A stretch of DNA of 64,000 nucleotides from Kosakonia sp. H02 (lineage in GTDB: Bacteria > Pseudomonadota > Gammaproteobacteria > Enterobacterales > Enterobacteriaceae), in contig CP131915.1 of the NCBI GenBank assembly GCA_030704225.1, positions 1,674,001-1,738,000 on the forward strand, given 5' to 3'. The notes under the pieces are model-generated. The model worked only from the letters and a program-made list of their open reading frames with translations. It was not told the DNA's origin and ran no database searches. The position numbers and the translations under genes are program-made. This document shows positions 1 through 7,491 of the stretch, piece by piece (position 1 is the stretch's first letter; each line of letters starts with the position of its first letter).

Positions 1-1
1 T

Positions 2-1072
2 TACTCCCCACCTCCTGCATTTAAAAATAAGACACGCAAAGCAGGAGGTTGGTCACAACAAGCTTTAAATAAAATGAGGAGCAATCAGGCATTGGTAGGG
101 GCAAGGATTTTTACCTTGTCGGGTAAACCATATCACCTTGAAAATTACTATCCACCTCTTTGTACCCCAGGAGAGTTTGCACAGCTTCAGGACATTAAAG
201 CGAATAACAACAGATACAGTGGCAAAGTATCTACGGCGATCAGTCTCCTTGGGGGAATGCAGATTATTCGATGTGGTCACTGTAACGGGACTATGACAGC
301 TTTCCTACAGCGAGGACAATTGCGCTATATCTGTGAATATGGGCGTGCAGGTGGAAGTTGCAATGCTTGGAGTGTGAAAGCTTCTATTGTTGAGCGCTGT
401 CTGATGCCCGTTCTGATCACGGGTTTTTTGATGGGGGCATACAAAACGCACAGTGATCTAACCTCGTTAGATGAAGAGTCAGACGAGCTAAAAGAAAAGC
501 TTATTAAAATTCAGTCCCAGCAAGATCACGTTATTGATGCGATAGCTGAGTTCGGTAGAACGACAAAGTTTGATGCTAAGTATAAGGAGTTGGAAAAGGA
601 AGAGCAGGTGATTAGTGGGAAGTTGCAACAGCTTGGTCAGTTGAAGGCGCTGTACGCAACGACAAAAGACTTCTCGGAGAACATTGCAGGCTTTGTTGCT
701 GAGCAATGTCATTGGCTGATTATCTCGGATGTACATAATTCAAGACGAGAGCAGTTAAGGGAAAATGTACGTAGGGTCATCAAGTCAGTAATCGTCACAA
801 AGAAAAACCGATGTATTCGCATAGAGTTTCAACTCATTACCGGTGAGCCTTTTGTTTTTACAGGCAGCAAATCGCCGGACTACGAAGTATTCCTCCCTCG
901 CCGGATTCATGACATCCCGCCTGATGCTACAGAAGATGAAAAGTCTGAATGGAAAAGGTCAGATCATGAGTACAACAAGCATTTTTTGAAGCTTTGGTAT
1001 GAGGTGGTCAACAAAGATTTCCTTTCACATTATCCAGAGATCGACGGGAAGGATTTTTGGCCCAAAAGATAA
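2..1072 (+). CDS. Large serine recombinase, C-terminal part (5'-partial)
   Basis: The reading frame is open to the left edge, so the catalytic resolvase domain lies outside the window. The visible part starts in the middle of a 'recombinase' domain: GGWSQQALNKM followed by NQALVG is the usual pattern before the zinc-ribbon. A zinc beta-ribbon follows, with CGHC and later a C...C pair in CEYGRAGGSC. Next comes a charged coiled-coil segment (roughly residues 155-230 of the visible part), as in large serine integrases. These enzymes integrate and excise phages or islands between attP and attB without needing homology. An ATG at 74 exists but is internal; it should not be taken as the start. The gene ends two bases before a Fur-box-like sequence. 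The mobile element it serves probably extends to the left of the window. Confidence 0.85.
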   Translation, partial: YSPPPAFKNKTRKAGGWSQQALNKMRSNQALVGARIFTLSGKPYHLENYYPPLCTPGEFAQLQDIKANNNRYSGKVSTAISLLGGMQIIRCGHCNGTMTAFLQRGQLRYICEYGRAGGSCNAWSVKASIVERCLMPVLITGFLMGAYKTHSDLTSLDEESDELKEKLIKIQSQQDHVIDAIAEFGRTTKFDAKYKELEKEEQVISGKLQQLGQLKALYATTKDFSENIAGFVAEQCHWLIISDVHNSRREQLRENVRRVIKSVIVTKKNRCIRIEFQLITGEPFVFTGSKSPDYEVFLPRRIHDIPPDATEDEKSEWKRSDHEYNKHFLKLWYEVVNKDFLSHYPEIDGKDFWPKR

Positions 1073-1074
1073 TT

Positions 1075-1093
1075 GATAATAATTCTCATTAGC
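1075..1093. promoter_or_regulatory. Fur-box-like site
   Basis: GATAATAATTCTCATTAGC matches the 19-bp Fur consensus GATAATGATAATCATTATC at 15 positions by eye. It begins two bases after the recombinase stop codon. No iron gene follows directly; the nearest iron-related gene is the IroE-like esterase at 5550. The site may be a host iron promoter left beside an integrated element, or part of an attachment site. Binding is not shown by sequence alone. Confidence 0.45.
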
Positions 1094-1180
1094 ATTGGTT
1101 TTTGGGGCTGATTATGATAAAATAACCTCTGTGATGAATAACTTACAGAATAGAAGAGGACATTTTGTGCACCGCCTTAA

Positions 1181-1381
1181 CCCCGCCAGCGCCAGGCACA
1201 GGGGATCGCCAGAGCTAAAGCTGAAAACAAGTACAAAGGCAGACCAGCAGATACCAATCTGCGAAGTAAGGTTGAGTCGTACCTCACCAAAGGCGGGAAC
1301 ACATATGCGGAGATAGCGAAACTGTGTGATTGTTCCGTTGGCATGGTCGCCAAAGTAAAGAAGCTCCTCGAAACCGCCTGA
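1181..1381 (+). pseudogene. Serine resolvase/invertase C-terminal relic
   Basis: An open frame running from just after a stop at 1178-1180 to a TGA at 1379-1381 encodes the typical end of a small serine resolvase or invertase. RQAQGIARAKAENKYKGRP is the conserved E-helix/linker block, and NTYAEIAKLCDCSVGMVAKV is the helix-turn-helix DNA-binding motif. The catalytic domain is missing and there is no start codon with a ribosome site, so this is a remnant and not a working gene. It shows that the region has been hit by more than one mobile element. I see no inverted repeats that would define the former transposon. Confidence 0.6.
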
Positions 1382-1583
1382 CAGATAACAACCACCACCA
1401 GCACCCTACGGATATTTGGTAAAGAATCAGCGTGACCCTTGCGAGCGGAGGAAATCCGTTAGGCCGTGCTGAGAGTGCGACTGTGATATTTACGCCGCTG
1501 GCGGTGTGCAAGGTGGGGGTACTTCCGAAACCGTTCTGGCGGGGGAGTATGGTATCGGGGGATTACTCCCCCTGTGCGGTCAA
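1382..1583. other. Gene-poor stretch with a GC-rich hairpin
   Basis: No convincing gene. A 63-codon open frame on the plus strand (1432-1623) has an ordinary ATG but no clear ribosome site, and I do not recognise its product. Near 1551-1572 a short GGGGGA/TCCCCC inverted repeat could form a small hairpin just past the 3' end of the minus-strand membrane gene. Confidence 0.3.
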
Positions 1584-2174
1584 CTACTCAAGCAAACCAC
1601 TCAACGGCGCTAACGTCACGTAAATATAATTGTCGTCGCGCTCTTCAATGGTGATGGGCATATCAATGCCATTACTCAACACCGCCTTTGCCCGGTAGTT
1701 TTTGTCTGATACCTTCCTCACGTCCTCCACAACCAGACACTTCACCTCACTCCCTTTGTCTTTGAATATAGAAGTCGTAATCTCGCACGCGCTCGTCTTT
1801 AGTGCTTCGCTGTTATCCCAAACAACGGCGATGGAGGAGCAACCCAACGCAATTGCAATGTATGCGAAGAACCACGCCCATCGTTTACTCAACTTCTCGC
1901 CAGCAGCTTTAACCCTGCCGTAAACATAAAGGGGAGGAAAAACGAGAATCCCCAGAGCCGAACCGACAAAATGCGGTTCGGATTCGTAGCCAGACTTAAC
2001 CATCTCCTTTTGGTCGAAAATCACACAGACGATGGCGGTCACATAAAAAACTGCGAGAGCAGCCTTATCGTTCATGGTGAGAAAGTAAGTTGCCGGGAAC
2101 AGTAACGGGATCGCCATGTAGATATAGAAGTACAGATTCTTTTGTTTCAGTTGGTTAGTAGTCAAAACAGCCAT
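1584..2174 (-). CDS. Hypothetical membrane protein with soluble C-terminal domain
   Basis: A 196-residue protein. Its N-terminal half has about four hydrophobic segments: around residues 14-33 (YFYIYMAIPLLFPATYF), 38-53, 70-85 and 98-118. The C-terminal part of about 75 residues is soluble, probably periplasmic, with one cysteine in SACEI and another in VKCLVVEDV; they could form a disulphide. This layout (membrane anchor plus a small domain reading V.DV..V....Y.AKAVLSNG) recurs in cargo proteins of enterobacterial islands, but I know no function. It is divergent from the following small secreted protein, with an AT-rich promoter region between them. Confidence 0.55.
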   Translation of the reverse strand: MAVLTTNQLKQKNLYFYIYMAIPLLFPATYFLTMNDKAALAVFYVTAIVCVIFDQKEMVKSGYESEPHFVGSALGILVFPPLYVYGRVKAAGEKLSKRWAWFFAYIAIALGCSSIAVVWDNSEALKTSACEITTSIFKDKGSEVKCLVVEDVRKVSDKNYRAKAVLSNGIDMPITIEERDDNYIYVTLAPLSGLLE

Positions 2175-2333
2175 CCTTTCATGCTGTGAAGTGAAAATTC
2201 AAAGACACAATGCTAACCACTTTCATGAATTAAATCGATTATATCGATCATTTTTTCAGATCGATATAGGTAAAATATCTTTAAGATGACGCTCAACAAT
2301 GAGCCTGCCCTGATAACAGCGAGGAGATACAGA

Positions 2334-2543
2334 ATGAAAGGTTATGCAGTAATACTTTGTGGCTTGATGGTGGCCTTCAACGCCAGCGCCGGGCGCGTGA
2401 CCATGAGCAACCCGGACCAGACAACTACGGCGAACGGGCAGACCTTATGCGTGTACAGCAACAGCATTTACACATTCACCTACGTCACCAGGTCGAAGCA
2501 TTGCCCATACAGCAAAACCTTTGATACTTCACGGGCTGAATGA
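2334..2543 (+). CDS. Small secreted protein, unknown function
   Basis: A 69-residue product starting at the ATG at 2334, which has a good AGGAG site eight bases upstream; the frame is open further upstream but without a better start. Residues 1-19 are a Sec signal peptide (MKGYAVILCGLMVAFNASAG, cleavage after ASA). The mature part of about 50 residues has two cysteines (TLCVY and KHCPY) that probably form one disulphide. I do not recognise a family. It lies between the membrane protein at 1584 and the PAAR cassette, with a gap of about 130 bases before the next gene. Confidence 0.5.
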   Translation: MKGYAVILCGLMVAFNASAGRVTMSNPDQTTTANGQTLCVYSNSIYTFTYVTRSKHCPYSKTFDTSRAE

Positions 2544-2677
2544 AAACAAGAAAAACATTCATACAAACAATATTTCAAAACGCAGTTTCATTTGAGGGAA
2601 AACCACTTCCGGCGAATGGGTGTTATTTGTACAATGGGTATTGAATACAGACAAATTCACAGCAAGCAGAGGGACTT

Positions 2678-3196
2678 ATGCAGCAGTATACCAACGAACT
2701 TACTCCAGAGATTCTGGCTTCTTTTGATAAACCAGCTTTCAGTAATGAGCAACTTTCCGGAATGACTGAGGAATGGCAGGAGTTCCTTGCTAAACAGCAG
2801 GCTGACTTGAAACAGCATCCTGTTATTGAGATCTACCGCATCGCGGTTGAAGGAAGTCTGACTCGTGACGGCGGCATACTCAAAACTGCAACTGCTACTA
2901 CGGAAATAGAGATCAGCAACGGTCAAAAACTGCGAGTAGCTCAAACTCTGGATACTGTTGTTTATCCCGATGGCACAGAAGCGGCAATAATAAGTGGCGC
3001 AGGCGAAGCTGGACATAATGGCACTGGGCAAAGCGTTGCACTTGTTGGCAGTCACCTCAGCAATGGTGATGAAATAATAAGCACACCACAAGGTACAGCA
3101 ATACTGGTGCTTCGCCGTGGCATCCCGGCAGCTAAAGGATTTCTTGCTGACCATTTCGAAGTAGAAAAAGTACCTGAAACAGAGCTGACTCATTGA
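2678..3196 (+). CDS. PAAR-like protein, T6SS-associated (putative)
   Basis: A 172-residue protein. The first 55 residues are acidic and helical. The remainder contains glycine-rich, repeat-like blocks resembling the strands of PAAR proteins: VEGSLTRDGGILKTAT near residue 59 and VALVGSHLSNGDEIIST near residue 126. PAAR proteins sharpen the tip of the type VI secretion spike and carry toxins. No signal peptide or membrane segment is visible. The gene lies 10 bases before the next gene, with GAGGGA at its own 3' end serving as that gene's ribosome site, so the two are almost certainly co-transcribed. The PAAR assignment is by motif resemblance only. Confidence 0.5.
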   Translation: MQQYTNELTPEILASFDKPAFSNEQLSGMTEEWQEFLAKQQADLKQHPVIEIYRIAVEGSLTRDGGILKTATATTEIEISNGQKLRVAQTLDTVVYPDGTEAAIISGAGEAGHNGTGQSVALVGSHLSNGDEIISTPQGTAILVLRRGIPAAKGFLADHFEVEKVPETELTH

Positions 3197-3206
3197 GGGA
3201 TCAAAG

Positions 3207-4610
3207 ATGGTTACGCAAAGAACGCTTGCAAAGCTGGGTAATAAAACGAGGTTCGGCCACATTGTTTCCGCCTCATCAACTATTTTTGATGAAGACCACA
3301 ATCCATTGGTGAGGGCTGGTGATAAAGCATGGTGTGATGTTTGCAAAGGTGCTTTTGAAATCAATGCAACCTATACCGGACTCCTCGAAGATGGCCTTAT
3401 CGCGGGTGATGGTGATCTGGTTTTATGTCACTGCAAAGATAACTTTGTGATCGCTATATCTGGTTTTACAGGTGAACGTCATCCGGGAATGATGACCGCT
3501 AAACCAACAACCTTGGGAATAGCCCCGAAACAACAAACTCAGCAAGAGCCAGAACAACATGCCCAGACAGCTAAAAAGAAACGCGCTGGTGTAGATGCTG
3601 GTTTTTGCGTAGTCCCTCGACAGTCGACAACCGAATCTTTCGAAAGCATCCTGTTTGCTGGAGGTCAGCCAGAAGGAACCCGAGAACTTTACCGCTCATT
3701 GAATGGTGCAGGTAAGGAATATAAAGCGGGATCTATTCTGCTGGTGGTTGACCCTGATAAGCAGGACAACGAACAGATCGCACACATGCAAGCGGCAAAA
3801 CAGCGCATTGATACTGCGTTAGCGCCCCTCTCACACCAGCAGGCAAACTTCCTTTTCAAACATAAAGACACCATTGAGATGTTTGCAGCCGCTGCGACTA
3901 CTGCAAACGATGCTGCCGGAAATGCAGGAAGAGCGACGGAAGCAGCGAAGGGATATTTCGAGAGAGTCGAAAAAATTCTCGTCGAGATCGAGAAGACATA
4001 CAAAAACCAGTACATCACCAGCGGCACGCTGATTGGCGAACAGTTTTTTGTTGAGCGCCGTCGTTTGTTCGGTCAACTCGATAGCGTGCTGAAGATGTTC
4101 ATGAAGCATCGCTTCATGTTCAGCGAGTACACGGATCTGAAAAGTGCCCTTGGCCTCTCCAGCCGTTCAATCACACACCGCTGGAACGAAACAGGCGTTA
4201 GCGATATTGAAGGTTACGCGACGCACATCGAAAAGTTGGCAAAGTACGTGAAGCTGATGGAAACAGCCGGGAAGATTGGCCTTGGCCTGTCAGCCCTTGA
4301 TACTGCTGCGAAGATTACCGAAGCCTGCACAGTTGGACGAGATTGTGAGAAAACCGCTTTTACTTCCATTGGTGAGTTTGCGGGCAGCTTAGCAGGGGGG
4401 GCTTTGGCAAGCAGAATTATCCAAGGCAGCGCAGCAAGTTCAATCTGTGCCGTAGTACTGGGAGCTGCAACCATAGAGGCTGGTGGTGCAGGTGCCTTGC
4501 TCTGCACGATCGGCGTAAGCGGTGGTATAGCATACGGGAGTGATAAAGCATTATCTGCGGTAGGAGAGTACTCCGGCGAGCTTTTATACAAGGTAAGCAG
4601 CAATGATTAA
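3207..4610 (+). CDS. PAAR-domain protein with hydrophobic C-terminus, putative T6SS effector
   Basis: A 467-residue protein. Residues about 15-95 form a PAAR-like domain: VSASSTIFDEDHNPLVRAGDK, then paired cysteines in WCDVCKG and LCHCKD. A linker and a helical region (about 130-340) follow. The last 110 residues are rich in glycine, alanine and serine, with several hydrophobic stretches (GSLAGGALASRI, ICAVVLGAATIEAGGAGALL, GVSGGIAYG) suited to inserting into a membrane. This is the layout of PAAR-linked toxins acting on membranes. No VgrG or T6SS structural gene is in the window, so it is an orphan cassette. Its last eight bases overlap the next gene, which fits a toxin-immunity pair. Toxin activity is inferred. 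Confidence 0.6.
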   Translation: MVTQRTLAKLGNKTRFGHIVSASSTIFDEDHNPLVRAGDKAWCDVCKGAFEINATYTGLLEDGLIAGDGDLVLCHCKDNFVIAISGFTGERHPGMMTAKPTTLGIAPKQQTQQEPEQHAQTAKKKRAGVDAGFCVVPRQSTTESFESILFAGGQPEGTRELYRSLNGAGKEYKAGSILLVVDPDKQDNEQIAHMQAAKQRIDTALAPLSHQQANFLFKHKDTIEMFAAAATTANDAAGNAGRATEAAKGYFERVEKILVEIEKTYKNQYITSGTLIGEQFFVERRRLFGQLDSVLKMFMKHRFMFSEYTDLKSALGLSSRSITHRWNETGVSDIEGYATHIEKLAKYVKLMETAGKIGLGLSALDTAAKITEACTVGRDCEKTAFTSIGEFAGSLAGGALASRIIQGSAASSICAVVLGAATIEAGGAGALLCTIGVSGGIAYGSDKALSAVGEYSGELLYKVSSND

Positions 4611-5010
4611 TATTCCAGATAAAGTATTCCTCGTGGCTACTTGCCTTGGTACTGTGTTCATCATTGCCAGTGTAATAGCCTCACTTCTGAACAGGAAAAG
4701 ATTTAAGGAGGTCTGCCAGCTATACAAAGAGAAGTTCGGTAGCCTTCCTGATGCTGTAGTGCTATTCGAGAATGTTAACTCGCTTTATTACAAGGGGGCA
4801 TATGGCATAAAAACACAGTTCATATTCATGCCGCTGTTGTGGAATAAAAGCTCTATATTGACCAAGAATGATGACAAAGACTTCATCCGGGGATTACCGA
4901 AAAGGATTATCAGGCCTTTCTATGTAGAAGCATTTCTTGGTCTGATTAGTATAGTATTTTTTGTCATTGCTGGGATTTTGATGCTGGCGATAAAACGCGG
5001 TTGGGTGTGA
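4603..5010 (+). CDS. Two-helix membrane protein, candidate immunity protein
   Basis: A 135-residue protein with a transmembrane segment at residues 8-28 (VFLVATCLGTVFIIASVIASLL) and a second at about 108-131 (VEAFLGLISIVFFVIAGILML). A basic soluble loop of about 80 residues lies between them. The start ATGATTAA overlaps the stop of the PAAR protein gene, indicating translational coupling. Position, size and membrane topology fit an immunity protein against a membrane-acting T6SS effector. There is no recognisable family, so the role rests on context. Confidence 0.5.
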   Translation: MINIPDKVFLVATCLGTVFIIASVIASLLNRKRFKEVCQLYKEKFGSLPDAVVLFENVNSLYYKGAYGIKTQFIFMPLLWNKSSILTKNDDKDFIRGLPKRIIRPFYVEAFLGLISIVFFVIAGILMLAIKRGWV

Positions 5011-5355
5011 AAGGCGCGTCTATTGTAGATCTTTACTCTGCAACACAAACTGAGATACAGTCTGCGACACACGACAACCCCAGCGCCGCAGATGCCTGAC
5101 GTATGGTTGAACGAACCCGGCTTATCGGTCAGCATCAACCCCACGAAGAACCTCGCCTCGGCGGGGTTTTTGCTTTCAAAATGCAAAGAAATAGACTAAA
5201 GAGACAATGTATTATTTTTGACTTTTGGGAGCCAAGAGAGACAAAGCCGATTTTCGGCTGCGGGTTCACATTGCTCATAGTTCAAAAAGTAATCAGTTAT
5301 AGGATCTTAGGGCAGGGATTGTACAGGGCTATCGCCTGGAATTACAGGGGGAGGT
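5011..5355. other. Intergenic stretch at the end of the mobile region
   Basis: No supported gene. It includes a Rho-independent terminator at 5151-5171, after which base composition drifts towards that of the host core. Short open frames here have no ribosome site and no recognisable product. The island/core junction probably lies in or near this stretch. Confidence 0.35.
5151..5171 (+). terminator. Rho-independent terminator after the PAAR cassette
   Basis: CCTCGC, loop CTCG, GCGGGG (one G-T pair), then five T. It lies 140 bases after the immunity-like gene and would end the PAAR transcript. Confidence 0.55.
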
Positions 5356-5361
5356 GTGCTT

Positions 5362-5550
5362 GTGGATGAGTTAGTCAGTTTCTTTGCCGACATGCTGAAA
5401 AAATCCCTGGTTCTGATTAGCAAAGCGCCATCAGGCGTTATTCTATCTGTTGCAATCAAGAATAATTCCCATTACCGTTTGCCCCGTCTATTTCATCTTT
5501 CAGCTGGAGCCGTGGAAACGGCGCTGCTGATGCACAGGGAGAATGGGTAA
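5362..5550 (+). CDS. Short unknown ORF coupled to the esterase gene
   Basis: A frame of about 62 codons from a GTG at 5362 (another GTG at 5356), preceded by a strong GGGGGAGG ribosome site at 5347-5354. Its TAA overlaps the ATG of the next gene by one base (TAATG), the classic sign of translational coupling. The product is mildly hydrophobic near residues 20-30 and I do not recognise it. It may be a small leader gene, or the 3' remnant of a larger gene once co-transcribed with the esterase and lost during rearrangement at the island edge. Confidence 0.35.
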   Translation: MDELVSFFADMLKKSLVLISKAPSGVILSVAIKNNSHYRLPRLFHLSAGAVETALLMHRENG

Positions 5551-6440
5551 TGCCTGACCGTTTTGACATCGTGCGCCTGGCGGCGTTGGTTTTACTGCTA
5601 CTTTGCACAAAAACGGGTTACTCGCGACCCGATATGTCGCCACTCGGGCCGAACATCGCCGATCGAGGCTCGGCGTATTATCGCTTCACCGTGAACACTT
5701 TCGATTCCAGTGATGGTCAACGGCATTACAAAGTGTGGACAGGGATACCCAATATAACCCCGCCGAAAGAGGGCTTTCCTGTGCTTTATATGCTGGACGG
5801 CAATGCGGTGATGGACAAATTATCGGATGCGTTTTTGCAGAAATTATCCGCAGCACATCCTCCCGTGCTGGTCGTTATTGGCTATCAAACGGCGCTGCCC
5901 TTTGATCTGGATGCCAGGGCCTATGACTACACGCCCGCCACAAAAGATAATCCGCAGGCGTTTCGCGGCAGAGCGGGCGGCGGCAGCGACATATTTCGCC
6001 ATCTGCTGGAAAAGACCATCGCGCCGGTAGCAGAGAAGGGCATTAAGATTGATGAAAATAAGCGTGGGCTATGGGGACATTCTTACGGCGGGTTATTTGT
6101 CATGGACGCCTGGCTAAAATCGACATTTTTTAACGCTTATTACGCCGCCGTACCTTCACTGGCGCAGAATAATTTTGCGCTGCTCAACGAAGTACAATCG
6201 ACCCCTCAAAACCGCGCCAGCGCGAAGCATCTGTACATTCTGGAAGGGGACGGAGATCGCGGTAAAAAAGATGAAAATAAAGGGCCTGATGTGCTGCATA
6301 TCGTGCGTAACACGGTCTCGCAACTCAACGAAAAGGGGGTATCCGCAACCTACCGGCTCTATCCGGGGCTGACCCACGGCGCGATGTTTACGGCCTCGCT
6401 TTACGCCGCGTTATTACAGCAAGCTGACGCCGCGCGATAG
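5550..6440 (+). CDS. IroE/Fes-like alpha/beta hydrolase (siderophore esterase family)
   Basis: A 296-residue protein with an N-terminal hydrophobic signal (residues 8-22, LAALVLLLLCTKTG), so it is exported or anchored in the periplasm. The fold is that of the esterase D/Fes family: VLYMLDGNAV near residue 75, nucleophile elbow GHSYGG near residue 176, and catalytic histidine in LTHGAMF near residue 276. The closest relatives I can name are the IroE-type hydrolases that linearise catecholate siderophores. Neither siderophore biosynthesis nor a TonB receptor is nearby, so the true substrate is open. It overlaps the preceding short ORF and is convergent with the glutathione S-transferase. Confidence 0.7.
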   Translation: MPDRFDIVRLAALVLLLLCTKTGYSRPDMSPLGPNIADRGSAYYRFTVNTFDSSDGQRHYKVWTGIPNITPPKEGFPVLYMLDGNAVMDKLSDAFLQKLSAAHPPVLVVIGYQTALPFDLDARAYDYTPATKDNPQAFRGRAGGGSDIFRHLLEKTIAPVAEKGIKIDENKRGLWGHSYGGLFVMDAWLKSTFFNAYYAAVPSLAQNNFALLNEVQSTPQNRASAKHLYILEGDGDRGKKDENKGPDVLHIVRNTVSQLNEKGVSATYRLYPGLTHGAMFTASLYAALLQQADAAR

Positions 6441-6488
6441 TTCGCTTCCATTAACCTCGTAAACATGGCGGGCGCCTGGCTCGCGGCT

Positions 6489-7112
6489 CTACGCCATCCC
6501 ATTATTCCCGTGGCGCAAAAACGCCGGGCGCTGGTTCAGACGGGCAAACCACGCGTCAATGGCTGGCATCTCCGGGTGTTCAAACGGGGTCATCTTCCAG
6601 CGGTTCACCGAAAGCCCTAAAACCACATCTGCCAGCGTGAAGGTATCGCCTGCCGCCCATGCACCGGTGCGCTGCAACTGCTGCTCCAGAATGCCCACGC
6701 AGTGGTTCCACTCTTTGATCCCCGCCGCAATAGCGTGCGGATCGTTATAGTCCGGGTTTTTGCGCACCAGCGCCGGGACGACATAACGCCAGGCGTTATT
6801 AAATTCGCTGGCCTGCCAGTCCATCCAGCGTTCGACATTAGCGCAGGCTTGCGGCTCGGTGGGCAGCAGATCATCCCGTCCCACTTTTCGCACCAGATAA
6901 CGGCAAATGGCGTTGGATTCCCACAGCACAAACCCGTCGTCAATCAGCACCGGCACCATAGCGTTTGGGTTCAGGGCGCGGAATTCATCGGTCTGCGTCG
7001 AGGCAAAACCGCTGCCGTAATCCTCCTGGAGATAATCCAGCCCCACTTCTTCGCAGGTCCAGAGCACTTTGCGCACATTGATTGACGTCGTTTTGCCAAG
7101 AATTTTAAGCAT
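6489..7112 (-). CDS. Glutathione S-transferase family protein
   Basis: A 207-residue protein starting at MLKILG; the open frame extends further upstream, but this start matches the family N-terminus. Residues 1-80 form the thioredoxin-like domain with KTTSINVRKVLW (active-site Ser/Thr near residue 8) and WESNAICRYL, the glutathione-binding 'ES' motif. Residues 90-200 form the all-helical C-terminal domain. It probably conjugates or reduces small electrophiles with glutathione in the cytosol. It resembles the yliJ product at 18844 in its N-terminal half and is divergent from the guanidine operon. Confidence 0.8.
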   Translation of the reverse strand: MLKILGKTTSINVRKVLWTCEEVGLDYLQEDYGSGFASTQTDEFRALNPNAMVPVLIDDGFVLWESNAICRYLVRKVGRDDLLPTEPQACANVERWMDWQASEFNNAWRYVVPALVRKNPDYNDPHAIAAGIKEWNHCVGILEQQLQRTGAWAAGDTFTLADVVLGLSVNRWKMTPFEHPEMPAIDAWFARLNQRPAFLRHGNNGMA

Positions 7113-7340
7113 GATGAGAATGTCCGTCCGCGTGATTACTTGTTTAAAAACAATACACCAGCCGAATGCTTTTCGGCCACTGTCGGCGAGCACCAGTCTG
7201 GTGCAATGCGTTATCGTGGTTCCCCAAAACAGGGACAGTGAAGCGACAAAAACATCGTAACCCGCGGATTAGCAACGCTAAACAATCTGGCACAGGCCTT
7301 GCAAAACTGATTCGGCAGTGCAACACACAATTTGAAAAAT

Positions 7341-7438
7341 AGCTGGCTAGGGTTCCGGTTCACGTTAGTGAATGGCTGGTCCAAGAGCTGGCGACCTCTG
7401 AGAGGTTACACGGCGGGACAAAAACCCGGGAGACAGCA
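7341..7438 (+). promoter_or_regulatory. Guanidine-I riboswitch (ykkC motif) aptamer
   Basis: All highly conserved ykkC blocks are present in order: GGCTAGGGTTCCGG (7345-7358), CTGGTCCAAGAGCTGG (7376-7391), ACACGGCGGGACAAAA (7409-7424) and CCCGGGAGA (7425-7433). The outer P1 helix can form from GCTG (7342-7345) and CAGC (7434-7437). This aptamer binds guanidinium and turns on genes for guanidine export or breakdown. It lies in the 5' leader, about 55 bases before the first transporter gene, so the whole operon downstream should be induced by guanidine. Confidence 0.93.
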
Positions 7439-7471
7439 GCACCAAAGGGTGTCGCGCTGCCCCTTAATTTT
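7436..7471 (+). promoter_or_regulatory. Riboswitch expression platform hairpin (putative)
   Basis: GCAG-CACC (7436-7443) can pair with GGTG (7448-7451) and CTGC (7457-7460), leaving a TCGCG bulge, followed by CCCCTTAATTTT. The 5' arm shares two bases with the riboswitch P1 helix, so the structures compete: bound guanidine would hold P1 and disfavour this weak terminator-like hairpin. The mechanism is inferred; the T tract is poor. Confidence 0.4.
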
Positions 7472-7491
7472 GTGCCAACCAGAGGTCAAGA

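Noticed and set aside
1432..1623. 63-codon plus-strand frame, possibly phage-derived
   Set aside because: It vaguely recalls short ORFs of P4-like elements, but I cannot name a family and no ribosome site is visible.
2657..3364. 235-codon minus-strand frame across the PAAR-like gene
   Set aside because: It overlaps two plus-strand genes with good ribosome sites; the product is rich in Ser, Cys and Phe without any recognisable domain.
5011..5200. Possible phage lysis-gene remnant before the terminator
   Set aside because: Short frames here give no residue pattern I can defend; only the terminator is supported.
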